From the NCBI GenBank assembly GCA_021463345.1, contig JAJTYM010000022.1:1-56225 (forward strand): a DNA stretch of 56,225 nt, given 5' to 3'. The notes under the pieces were generated by a model. That model was not told the DNA's origin. It made no database searches and saw only the letters and a list, made by a program, of their open reading frames with translations. Source of the DNA: Pseudobdellovibrionaceae bacterium (lineage in GTDB: Bacteria; Bdellovibrionota; Bdellovibrionia; Bdellovibrionales; JAMPXM01). Shown in pieces: positions 6,814 to 14,671 of this stretch. Position numbers and translations under genes: made by a program. Positions within the stretch are counted from its first letter, which is position 1, and the number at the start of each line of letters is the position of its first letter.

Positions 6814-9642
6814 TTAGAGACGGTTTTGCCGAATGGCAGGTGATGAAATGGTCTCCTGCGGGAGGATTTCAGGACGCCGGCGAAACTTTTGCGACAGGGC
6901 AACCAATTGGCGAAAGAGTCTTTGGGAAATTTCCATCAGGCGATGCGGTGAAATCGTTCTGGGCAAAGAGCGTATGGGCCGCAGGCGGAGAGGATGTCCC
7001 GAAGTCGGAACAGGTTTCCGCTCGGGCTGGGTGGCAAATCCTTTTTCCTTCAGGGCGCTTTTCACCAAATCGAGGGCGGCCCGGCGATGGGTCGAGCGGG
7101 TAATGCGATCCCGCAGAATCCCCTTGTCATCGGTGAATATCCGGCACTCTTTCCTTCCTCGCGAAATAGACACATAGAATTGTTCGCGGTGAATGGCCGG
7201 GGCCGAACGGGATGAGGCCACCAGAAACACCGAATCCACCGTCCGGGCCTGTGCTGCATGAGAAGTCACGCAATACCCATGCGCAAACTGCCGGTAATCG
7301 GGGGGAAGAACCCGACCATCGGAAAGCGTGATCCGTCCCGCCTGGATCTCCCTGACCGTGACAATCTGCCCGTTGACCAGCGTTCCGCTGGACCGGTTGG
7401 GTATTTCGCTCAATTTGCGATTGGCTTGTAATAGAAGCTGATCGCCCGGAGAGATTGCAATCTCCCGGCGCTCACCGACATCGAACATGCCGCCCGAGCG
7501 AGGATGAAACAGGCGTTCGTTTCCATCCTCCCGGCGCACCCGCACTCCGGAATCGGAAGCGGCGATGATTTCCACCTGTTCATTGGCACGGAATGCCCCC
7601 GTGCATTGCTGGAAGAGGATTTGTTGGCCGGAGCGGTAATGGGAAAACTCGCCTTTTTGTGCCTCTGTCCAGCCGAGCGAATCGAAGACAGGAACCCGTT
7701 CTTCGGTTTTGGCGAGAGAGCCGGTTTCTTTGAGTCGCGAGCGAACGCATTCGGTCACCGCGTCAATTTCCGCCCATGTCGGGGCAACCAGCAGGGCGGA
7801 ATTCCCATTTGCCTGGGCCGTGAGATACGCCGTTGCCGCCGTTTCGTAGATCCGGTTTGGTTCTTCCACGCATCCACGGGCATCCAGCCGGTCAAATGCT
7901 TCCTGCGGTCGTCGGTTGGCGGCCAGTTCCACCGTCTGGCGGTAATCCGCCTGTTGCTGCCGTCGAATCTGATCAAGCTGGCCAAAGCGATAAAGGGAGT
8001 GTTCCTCCAACAACCGCAGGGCATCCCCACGCGCCACGCCCGAATGCTGACCGGTATCGCCCGAAAACACGACCCGCGCTCCCGCACCCACAGCGAGAGA
8101 AAACAATTCCTTCATGTCACCGAGTCCGACCAGCCCGGCTTCGTCCAGAACGATTACCGCTCCCGGTTTCAATTTTTGCCTTTGTCTGGGATCGACCAGA
8201 AGCGCCTTGAGCGTGACCGCTTCCTTGAAGCCGTCTTTCCTCAACACATCGGTGGCCGCCGCCGTGGGCGCGCAGAAGACCGCTGAGCGGTCTTCCTTGG
8301 AAAAGGCTTCCGCCAGTTCTTTCAACGCCGTGGTTTTTCCAGCCCCGGCCAGTCCCCGGAATCCGGTGAACTGGTCTGGGCTTTGCAAAATATGGGCAAT
8401 GGCCCTCCGCTGGTCCGTTCCCATGGAGGGATTCACCGGCACAAAATCCGGGGCAAGCGCGGCGAAAGCGTTCTGACCTTCATTGAGTTTTTCAATCAGG
8501 AAGAGCTCTGTTGTCAGGATTTCCCGCGTGGAGATTTCCTTTCCTACCCGGATGAATTCTTCCGAACCTGCGATCTGGTTTTTTAGGGTCGCGAGATGGG
8601 TTTGTCCTCGCCCGTGAATGAGCGCGTGGCGGAGAAGTTCGGTTTCCGGCACGACAGAGGTCCGCTCGAAAACATGGGCGGTGGCATAGCGCAGGGAGGC
8701 AGATTCATCGACGGGCTTAGAGATCAATGCGCCACCTCTCGCGTGTTTCTCAATACGGCGGAGGGAAGAGATCTCTTCCGGCGTCATCTGGTCGAGTTGC
8801 ATCTGGCGGACTTCCACCGTGGAAATCCCTTTCAGTTTCCGCGGGCGCGATTGATGAACCGCCCACGAAACCTCGTTATTGGACAGTTTCCTTCCCAATC
8901 GTTTTTCCATTTGCGCGATGACCGCGTCCCGTTCCCCCGAGCGCTTCGAGAACCGTTTCATCAATGACGCCGACACTCCCTTGATTTCGATGCCCTCCAT
9001 TTCGTAACCGATGGCCCGCAAGCGGCGGCTCAGTTCATTGCGGTAAACCTCCGTGCCGTATTGGGAAGCGGCAAAAATGTCGGAGGTCTGGAGTGCTTTC
9101 CAACGATTTTCTTTCGCGTCAAAGGTGGCATTGAACAGCGTGAAATGCGTGTGCAATTGCGGGTCCAAGGCCCGGCTGGAATTGTGCAGAAATTCCGCGC
9201 CAACGACATTGCCGGTGGTGCGATCCGCATCCGCTCCTTTTACCCGAACACGGGCGGCAGCGAACCGTTCAAGTTCCTTGATCGCCGCCCGTGCCGATTC
9301 CTGGTGAGCTTCCACCAGCCGGGGGTCATCCATCGTGACCGCCATCACGGAAACCGACTTCGGAGCCGAACAGGTGAAATCGAAAAATACGCGGCGATTT
9401 CCGGGCGCATTGTGGCGCAGGGTCAGTTTCTCACCGGTCGCCGGATGCAGTCCATCGCACAGGCTCATGAAGGCGCTCTGATCCACGACCTGCCCTTCCT
9501 TCAATCCCAGATGCTCCGCACCTTGGCCGACCCAATATCCCGGTTGGATTTCCCCCTCTGTATAATAATCATTGTGCGACAAGTGCTCGTCGAAATAGGC
9601 CTTGGCAGCCACCTGGTTCTTGAGGGCAGTTGAGGTGAACAT
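6814..9642 (-). CDS. MobF-family (TrwC-type) conjugative relaxase-helicase
   Basis: This 942-residue protein nicks the element's origin of transfer and unwinds the strand to be moved. The N-terminal relaxase has the catalytic Tyr pair at Y26-Y27 (in HNDYYTEGE), the WVGQGAEHLGL motif typical of TrwC, and the metal-binding HTH at 164-166 (LDPQLHTHFTL). The C-terminal superfamily 1 helicase has Walker A GLAGAGKTT (430-438) and Walker B VIVLDEAGL (497-505). A late helicase motif near GYCVTSHAAQARTVDSVFL is also present. No TraD-type coupling protein or T4SS gene is in the window, so it probably mobilizes in trans with helper machinery. It is the first gene of a four-gene leftward operon and faces away from the candidate oriT. 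Confidence 0.93.
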   Translation of the reverse strand: MFTSTALKNQVAAKAYFDEHLSHNDYYTEGEIQPGYWVGQGAEHLGLKEGQVVDQSAFMSLCDGLHPATGEKLTLRHNAPGNRRVFFDFTCSAPKSVSVMAVTMDDPRLVEAHQESARAAIKELERFAAARVRVKGADADRTTGNVVGAEFLHNSSRALDPQLHTHFTLFNATFDAKENRWKALQTSDIFAASQYGTEVYRNELSRRLRAIGYEMEGIEIKGVSASLMKRFSKRSGERDAVIAQMEKRLGRKLSNNEVSWAVHQSRPRKLKGISTVEVRQMQLDQMTPEEISSLRRIEKHARGGALISKPVDESASLRYATAHVFERTSVVPETELLRHALIHGRGQTHLATLKNQIAGSEEFIRVGKEISTREILTTELFLIEKLNEGQNAFAALAPDFVPVNPSMGTDQRRAIAHILQSPDQFTGFRGLAGAGKTTALKELAEAFSKEDRSAVFCAPTAAATDVLRKDGFKEAVTLKALLVDPRQRQKLKPGAVIVLDEAGLVGLGDMKELFSLAVGAGARVVFSGDTGQHSGVARGDALRLLEEHSLYRFGQLDQIRRQQQADYRQTVELAANRRPQEAFDRLDARGCVEEPNRIYETAATAYLTAQANGNSALLVAPTWAEIDAVTECVRSRLKETGSLAKTEERVPVFDSLGWTEAQKGEFSHYRSGQQILFQQCTGAFRANEQVEIIAASDSGVRVRREDGNERLFHPRSGGMFDVGERREIAISPGDQLLLQANRKLSEIPNRSSGTLVNGQIVTVREIQAGRITLSDGRVLPPDYRQFAHGYCVTSHAAQARTVDSVFLVASSRSAPAIHREQFYVSISRGRKECRIFTDDKGILRDRITRSTHRRAALDLVKSALKEKGFATQPERKPVPTSGHPLRLRPIRSLPRTISPHRLMEISQRLFRQLVALSQKFRRRPEILPQETISSPAIRQNRL

Positions 9643-9672
9643 GCCGCCAGACTATCTGGAATTTGCACCGGG

Positions 9673-9777
9673 ATGATCCGCAGACGGATCATTGTGAGTG
9701 AAGACACCAACCCCTTAATTTTTAAGGTCGTTTGGGCCGTCATCCGTCCGTCATAAAATCCGTCATTGTTCCGTCAT
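9673..9777. other. candidate origin of transfer (oriT)
   Basis: The gap between the divergent relaxase and TraK-like genes contains a perfect 8-base inverted repeat, ATGATCCG / CGGATCAT, with a 4-base loop (9673-9692). A second, AT-rich one, CCTTAA / TTAAGG with a 3-base spacer, lies at 9713-9727. Four phased direct repeats follow. A hairpin beside a nic site plus accessory-protein repeats is the usual oriT layout, and its place between relaxase and traK-type operons matches RP4-like elements. The nic position is not identifiable by eye. Confidence 0.6.
9737..9777 (+). repeat. four phased direct repeats CCGTCAT
   Basis: CCGTCAT occurs at 9737-9743, 9748-9754, 9760-9766 and 9771-9777. Successive starts are 11, 12 and 11 bases apart, so all copies face the same side of the helix. 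A related GCGTCAT lies at 9815-9821 over the start codon of the next gene. Such phasing suggests cooperative binding of the TraK-like protein encoded just downstream, as an oriT-binding and autoregulatory site. Confidence 0.65.
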
Positions 9778-9819
9778 CGGGACATCATGCCGCAACCAGT
9801 GTGCTTTCATCCGTGCGTC

Positions 9820-10203
9820 ATGAAGACGAAACTCGATATTGCATCGCTCGAAAGCTCGATCGACTTCCAGGCGGTCATGGAAAAGCTCGATCACCTGTCA
9901 ACCAGCGGATCACCCCAACGTCATAAATCCGTCTATGATTTGCTCGACCGGGTGAAACCCGCGCTTCTTCGTGCCCGTCAAAGCAACGTTCCGCTCACGA
10001 CACTGACAAGCTTCCTTCGGGAGAACGGGATTTCCATCAGTGAGGCGACATTGCGTCGATACTTTCATGGACAAGGAGCGCGTCCGAAAACCCGTCAACG
10101 GAAAGTCAAAGTTGTTCCATTGGCGGTGCAGCCCCCCGCCGAACTTCCGTCTAAATCACCGTCGACACTTCCGCCACGCCTGGCGCGGCGCATCAACCAA
10201 TAA
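9820..10203 (+). CDS. TraK-like small DNA-binding mobilization protein
   Basis: The product has 127 residues from the ATG at 9820. An upstream in-frame start at 9766 would run through the phased repeats and is less likely. Residues 20-80 contain a helical, HTH-like stretch (LTTLTSFLRENGISISEATL followed by RRYFHGQGA), then a basic and Pro-rich tail. Its size, basic character, position beside the candidate oriT and the following ParA-like and membrane-tailed genes match the traK-traL-traM order of IncP plasmids. It probably binds the phased repeats upstream. Sequence identity to TraK itself cannot be asserted by eye. Confidence 0.65.
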   Translation: MKTKLDIASLESSIDFQAVMEKLDHLSTSGSPQRHKSVYDLLDRVKPALLRARQSNVPLTTLTSFLRENGISISEATLRRYFHGQGARPKTRQRKVKVVPLAVQPPAELPSKSPSTLPPRLARRINQ

Positions 10204-10209
10204 AAAATC

Positions 10210-10941
10210 ATGAGCAAATCCAAATCCCGCAAACTCGTTGTCTTCTCCATCGGAGGCAAAGGAGGCGTCGGCAAAAGCTGGCTGATCTCCCTCCTCATCG
10301 ACTGGTATCGTTCACTCAAAACTCCGTTCCGGGCCATCGACCTCGACAATGAAAACAACACGCTCTCGCGATTCTATCCTGAAGCGGAATTTATCGAGGT
10401 TTCCAGCCAGCGTGACCTTGATGCCATGTTGGAGAAGATCGTTGACTCCGAGATCGCTCTCACGGTCATCGACATGCGGGCGGCATCCACCGACCGCATC
10501 GAGCCGTGGTGGCGGCAGGTGGATTTTGACGCTCTGCGCGATGAATATGGCGTCCGGTTTTCCGCCATCGGCGTGGTGGATTCCTCGGCGGACAGCGTGG
10601 CCAATATCGGCTTCTGGGCTCGCGATGTGCTGGGCAATCACAAGGATATCGCCTTTCTTATCGCGCAAAACAAGGTGCGGGGGGAAGAACTGAATTATCC
10701 GAATTCCAAGGCCCGCGAGGACTATTTGAAAACGCTCGACCTTTTGGAAATCGATCTTCCGAAACTCGACGACTGGGTTCACCAGAAATTGGAACTGGGC
10801 GATTTACGCGTCGGCTCCGCTCTGGAAGTCTCCGATCCGTCGAGTGAATTGACAAAATTCATGACCCGCAGCCGCCTCCGGAAATACCAGCAGGTGGTTT
10901 TTTCCGAATTCGAGAAGGTCAAAGCCCGGCTCCTGCCGTAA
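10210..10941 (+). CDS. TraL-like ParA/MinD-family ATPase
   Basis: This 243-residue P-loop ATPase has a deviant Walker A typical of the ParA/MinD class, IGGKGGVGKSWL (14-25, with Lys17 and Lys22). A Walker A' region follows at FRAIDLDNENNTLSRF (about 38-53). The Walker B-like strand is LTVIDMRA (about 89-96). IncP TraL is a similar ParA-like protein of about the same length. The gene starts six bases after the TraK-like gene and ends five bases before a membrane-tailed gene, forming one operon. It may position or stabilise the element at cell poles or the transfer channel; this is inferred from the family. It is not a canonical plasmid ParA, because no ParB partner is present. Confidence 0.8.
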   Translation: MSKSKSRKLVVFSIGGKGGVGKSWLISLLIDWYRSLKTPFRAIDLDNENNTLSRFYPEAEFIEVSSQRDLDAMLEKIVDSEIALTVIDMRAASTDRIEPWWRQVDFDALRDEYGVRFSAIGVVDSSADSVANIGFWARDVLGNHKDIAFLIAQNKVRGEELNYPNSKAREDYLKTLDLLEIDLPKLDDWVHQKLELGDLRVGSALEVSDPSSELTKFMTRSRLRKYQQVVFSEFEKVKARLLP

Positions 10942-10946
10942 AATTT

Positions 10947-11576
10947 ATGGACATCCCTTCCGTCCTTGAAGATTTGCTCCGCCCTTACCCGGTGGAAATT
11001 CAGCTCAAACTCCGGGAAGCGCTCGAACGTCTCCATATCACCAATCCCAACGATCCTGTTTTGGAATTGATGTTGGCGCTCGGCCTCTGGGGCACGTTTT
11101 ACCAGAAGATTTCCGGCCAGATCGTGGAGGCCGGGCGATTGGCCGACGAGCAGAGAGGCGAAGCCCTGGACATGTTCAATGAACGACTCCGTTTGTTGCA
11201 GGGATTGACGTTGACGATCCAACGGGCCACCGACCGGCTGAGCACGGCGGGTGAGGATATCGTAATACGTTTTCCCGTGGACGACATTGTTCAGAAGGCC
11301 ACGGATCGGATCGATGCCGCTATTCAGAGCCTTCCCATTGAGGGGCTCTTGCGAACGGTCGTCACGACCCGCGAGGAAATGGCAACTCTCGGACGCTTTG
11401 CCGAAAATGCCGCCGATAAACTGGTGGCTGGCGCTCAGATGGTCGAGGACTGCGCCCAGCGGCTCACCGACGCCGGATTGCCACGGGTTTCTTTCGGATG
11501 GTCCGCAGGTTGCGTTCTCTTCGGAGTCGCCCTGGCATTTTTCGCCTTCTGGTGGTTCGGCCACGGGCCGTTTTGA
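10947..11576 (+). CDS. TraM-like C-terminally anchored mobilization protein
   Basis: This 209-residue protein is mostly helical with a likely coiled-coil middle (residues about 50-170). A single C-terminal transmembrane helix (about 186-204) leaves a very short tail (FGHGPF). No enzymatic motif is seen. It follows the TraL-like ATPase by five bases and is the last gene of the rightward operon. In IncP plasmids TraM follows TraL and is a small accessory of transfer, so order, topology and size support the comparison. A tail-anchored partner for the ATPase is the simplest reading. Confidence 0.6.
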   Translation: MDIPSVLEDLLRPYPVEIQLKLREALERLHITNPNDPVLELMLALGLWGTFYQKISGQIVEAGRLADEQRGEALDMFNERLRLLQGLTLTIQRATDRLSTAGEDIVIRFPVDDIVQKATDRIDAAIQSLPIEGLLRTVVTTREEMATLGRFAENAADKLVAGAQMVEDCAQRLTDAGLPRVSFGWSAGCVLFGVALAFFAFWWFGHGPF

Positions 11577-11597
11577 CCCGAATTTCGGGTGCGTGCC

Positions 11598-12150
11598 GCA
11601 GGCAACCGAGCGGGGAAAATCCGCTCCGTTGTCTGCGGCCATTTCGTTCACCGGAAAGCCCGCAGCGACCATGAGGGGATTGCTTTCCTGCCTCGCTGGA
11701 CGCAATCCCTCATCGTCGCCCGTCAGACACGAGCCGGATTATCCGGCCTACGATCTTCAACAGTGAAGCGAAATCCACCCAAGCCAGATGCCGTCATCTA
11801 AAACAAACCGCATTCGCGGGGAGTTCTCCGCAGGTCAACCGAGCGGAAAGAGCCCGCTCCGTTGCCTGCGGCCATTTCGTTCACCGGGAACCCCACTGCG
11901 ACCCGGATTTCCCGGAGTGCAATCTTCAACAGTGAAGCGGAATGCACCTAAGCCAGATGCCGTCAACTAAAACAAACCGCATTCGCGGGGAGTTCTCCGC
12001 AGGTCAACCGAGCGGGAAGACCGCTCCGTTGCCTGCGGGCATTTTGTTCACTGGGAACCCGTGGCGACCATGAAGGGATTGCTTTTCTCCTTCGTCGAAC
12101 GCAATCCCCTCATCGTCGCTCGTCAGAAGCGAACCGCATTCGCGGGAGTT
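11598..12150. repeat. three imperfect tandem repeat units with hairpins
   Basis: This 655-base non-coding stretch (11577-12231) holds three related units starting at 11598, 11830 and 11999. Each opens with an imperfect inverted repeat, GCAGGCAACCGAGCGG against CCGCTCCGTTGYCTGC. Each then has a shared CATTTYGTTCACYGG block and ends with AACCGCATTCGCGGG. Units 1 and 3 also share a second hairpin, GGGATTGC / GCAATCCC (around 11670-11705 and 12072-12107). Units 1 and 2 share a CAACAGTGAAGCG to CTAAAACAA block. The units are therefore mosaics of common modules. The first hairpin, 21 bases after the tra stop, could act as a terminator. No protein-coding signal is convincing here. Confidence 0.65.
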
Positions 12151-12231
12151 TTGTTCGGTGCGTTTGCGCTTCCAGAAATCGCACTGGTCCAACACCTGAT
12201 CAACGAATATATTTTCCTCGAACAATCAACC

Positions 12232-12753
12232 ATGACCCCGCTCGACATCGCGCACTTTTCGTCACCGGAAACCTACATTTCCGGCATGACCGCTTTGTCG
12301 ATTCCGGATGCGGGACGCCTCGGCGGCGACTGGCATTTTATTGCAGCGCTGTGTCATCCGGATTCCCGCATCCAGTCTGCTGGAGTCGGGGGAAACTTGG
12401 AAAACACAAACCGGTTTTTCGGAAATCGAATGCTTGCCGACAAGGCGGACATTCTTCGCGGACGTGGAGTTCCCCTCGAAAAAGTTGCCAGTGTCTATTG
12501 TGCCAACCATCCGAGAGCGATTGCCGATTTGCTTTTTCACAGCGTGAAGAAAGGTCTCTTCCCGGCACATGTCACCCTGAATGGCGGAATTTTCGAGGAT
12601 GCACACGAATTTTCCATGCTGGATGAACTCATGAAGCTGATGTCCCCAAACTTGGACACAGAAGAATTGGAAATCCTGCTGCGTTGGAAACACGAGCACT
12701 TCACGCCTGCAAAAGCGGGACTTGCCGTTTCAGGCTCCATTCCTTTGAGATAG
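12232..12753 (+). CDS. unknown cargo protein, first of nucleotidyltransferase set
   Basis: This 173-residue protein starts at the ATG at 12232. An in-frame start at 12061 would lie inside the third repeat unit and adds no conserved sequence. Visible features are ALSIPDAGRLGGDWHF (about 22-37), a GRGVPLEKVASVY stretch and an acidic C-terminal helix (DTEELEILLRWKHEHF). I do not recognise a fold. It precedes by five bases a small protein, then a nucleotidyltransferase-fold protein, all on one strand. A toxin, antitoxin or defence component is possible by context only. Confidence 0.6.
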   Translation: MTPLDIAHFSSPETYISGMTALSIPDAGRLGGDWHFIAALCHPDSRIQSAGVGGNLENTNRFFGNRMLADKADILRGRGVPLEKVASVYCANHPRAIADLLFHSVKKGLFPAHVTLNGGIFEDAHEFSMLDELMKLMSPNLDTEELEILLRWKHEHFTPAKAGLAVSGSIPLR

Positions 12754-12758
12754 CTCAC

Positions 12759-13016
12759 ATGCCGTACATCCGATACATGAGTTGGGAACAAAACGAAGCC
12801 GAGCACGCTGCCGACCGGCGCGAAATGCTCGAAGCAGTTGCGTCCGGCCGGAAAACGGCCCGGCAAGTGCAGGAAGAAAATTCCATCATCCCTCTTGATG
12901 CCAAGATCGAAATCAACTGGAGGGATCTGTCCCGGCGATGCGAAGAAGCGCTGGATCGGGAGCATTTTATGACGGCGCAGGAAACATCTGCTTGCCGGGA
13001 CAAGCGTCAGCGGTAA
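12759..13016 (+). CDS. small acidic helical protein, cargo set
   Basis: This 85-residue protein is highly charged and apparently all helical (MSWEQNEAEHAADRREMLEA). No motif is recognised. It starts five bases after the preceding stop and ends ten bases before the nucleotidyltransferase gene. Its size and position suit an antitoxin or adaptor for one of the larger neighbours, which is inference from gene order. Confidence 0.55.
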   Translation: MPYIRYMSWEQNEAEHAADRREMLEAVASGRKTARQVQEENSIIPLDAKIEINWRDLSRRCEEALDREHFMTAQETSACRDKRQR

Positions 13017-13026
13017 CGTCAAACGC

Positions 13027-13968
13027 ATGGCTTTGGATGCATGGAAAGAGGTGTTCGATTTCTATCGCGACGTGATCCGCGATCTGAACAGCGCAGGCGT
13101 GGAAAGTGCCGCGACCGGAGGAATCGCCTGCATCTTTTACGGTTTGGTCCAGCAGACGAAGGACCTCGATCTGGTTGTGACGCCCGGCCGGAGCGAAACG
13201 ATTCGTCAGGTGTTGGCCGGGCGTTCGTTTCATGGAAATTCCGTGGCCTACATGGGGCCATTCGGTTGCCCTCTCGATGACCGGTGGCTATCGGGCGGGT
13301 GGAGCAGCCATCTGTGCTACGGTCGCAACAATACGGAAAGTTATCCCCGCATTGATTTCATGAGCCGACCGCCCCGCGTGGATTCCTGGCAACGGGGTGT
13401 TGATTTTGAATGCGTGGATGCCAACACGCTGAGTTGGACAAAAAAAACCCAGCGGGAAAAGGATTGGGCGGTGGTCAATTCTCTTGGGATCAAAATGATT
13501 GAGGCAGGAGACGTGCGGGGGTGGCTCCATCTCCATGATGCGCGGATACTGACCGGCTTGGTGGAACAGGGACTACAGCCCCCGCAGGATATGCGAAAAG
13601 AGCGCCCTCTCCTTCAACTGGCCGCCACCAGAAGCCCGGAACTCCGGCCCGTTCTGGAAGTCGAAAAGTTTCAGATCCAACAAGTCGATCACGAAAGGCT
13701 GCGCGAATATCAGACGGCTTGGAAGCCTTACGGGCGCGAGATCAACCGGATTTGGGATGACATTGCCAAACTCTCTTTCCCGCAACAGCACCAAGAAATC
13801 GTCCATGTCGCCGAACGCCTCTTGAAAAAGGAGGTCATCGGTCCCCGAGAAATGCAGGCTCTCATCGGTCGCGCCTGGCAGGAAACAAGGAAGCAATTTC
13901 CCCGCGCCAAAAAGGAATGGATCAGCGAGCGATTCCGGCCTAGAGTGGGAATGAGGATGTCACTATGA
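13027..13968 (+). CDS. nucleotidyltransferase-fold protein (AbiEii/MNT-like)
   Basis: This 313-residue protein has an N-terminal signature of minimal nucleotidyltransferases: TGGIACIFYGL (about 30-40) followed by TKDLDLVV (about 44-51). This is the GG and DxD metal-binding arrangement of polymerase-beta-like enzymes such as AbiEii and MNT. The C-terminal half is helical and charged. Homologous folds act as toxins that modify tRNA or proteins, or as metabolic regulators; which applies here is unknown. Its stop overlaps the start of the next gene (ATGA). With the two small upstream genes it makes a compact cargo set on the mobile element, a reasonable candidate for a defence or addiction system. 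Confidence 0.65.
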   Translation: MALDAWKEVFDFYRDVIRDLNSAGVESAATGGIACIFYGLVQQTKDLDLVVTPGRSETIRQVLAGRSFHGNSVAYMGPFGCPLDDRWLSGGWSSHLCYGRNNTESYPRIDFMSRPPRVDSWQRGVDFECVDANTLSWTKKTQREKDWAVVNSLGIKMIEAGDVRGWLHLHDARILTGLVEQGLQPPQDMRKERPLLQLAATRSPELRPVLEVEKFQIQQVDHERLREYQTAWKPYGREINRIWDDIAKLSFPQQHQEIVHVAERLLKKEVIGPREMQALIGRAWQETRKQFPRAKKEWISERFRPRVGMRMSL

Positions 13969-14184
13969 CTTCGCGTGAAGCTGATGAATATCTTTTTGGC
14001 GAGGAATGGGCGCGCATCAATGCTCTTCCCCTCGAACAACGTATCGAAGTGCTTTGCGACTATTGGGACAGTTTTGACACCGCTGCGGATTTGTCATGGC
14101 CTGAAGAACCCCGCGCAGGGGCAGCGGGCAGGGCGAGGTTTCCGATTCGGGAACCTTCCGAGGCCAAGATTGCAGGTCAATCTG
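13965..14184 (+). CDS. exon 1 of an intron-split small protein
   Basis: The reading frame starts at an ATG overlapping the nucleotidyltransferase stop and codes 73 residues plus one base before the group II intron. It opens with EADEYLFGEEWARINALP and an acidic DYWDSFDTAADLSW segment. Without splicing it would read into the intron for another 19 codons. Joined to exon 2 (16142-16191) it stays in frame and gives 89 residues ending SEEF. Being coupled to the nucleotidyltransferase gene, it could be its small partner. No family is recognised. Confidence 0.5.
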
Positions 14185-14671
14185 GTGCGCCAGCACCGCC
14201 AACCCAAACCAATGAACTGAAAGGTGTTCATCATGCCAACTGAACGTCCAGCATGTAGCGAAGCGGGCGGCGTAGGGAGTAATCCCTGCGCCGAAGCCCC
14301 GTGGAGCGAACCTGCGAGCCGCAGCGCAAGCGAACCCGAAACAGGCCTCGTTACGCAATGAGAGCGGCCAATCACCCAGATTTGCTGAAGCCTGAAATCC
14401 GCCGTGAAGCGACGTTCACGAGCAACGGCGGGGCTCTCCGGGGTAAGAAGGGGCAGCGCGCAGGGAAGGTAGGGTTGGGCAGGCTGGGAGACCCCTGCCA
14501 TCAGCCACGTGCAGAGCGTGGCAAGGCGTATGCCGAATCCATAAGGTGTGCGCCGAGGGCAGGGGAGTCGGAGAGGCCCATAGTAGCGAAGAGAACCCGA
14601 TCAAGTCGGGAAGGAGCCAAGGGGCCTTGGCAGGAACGGAGTGGACTCAGAAAGAACCGGGGCTGATTGGG

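Noticed and set aside
11598-12150. CRISPR array or integron attC array
   Set aside because: Units are too long and unequal, no uniform spacers or cas/intI genes are present, and the core-site bases of attC are absent.
12061-12231. N-terminal extension of the 12232 gene from an ATG at 12061
   Set aside because: The extension lies in the third hairpin repeat unit; its sequence is repeat-derived and an ATG at 12232 gives a compact protein.
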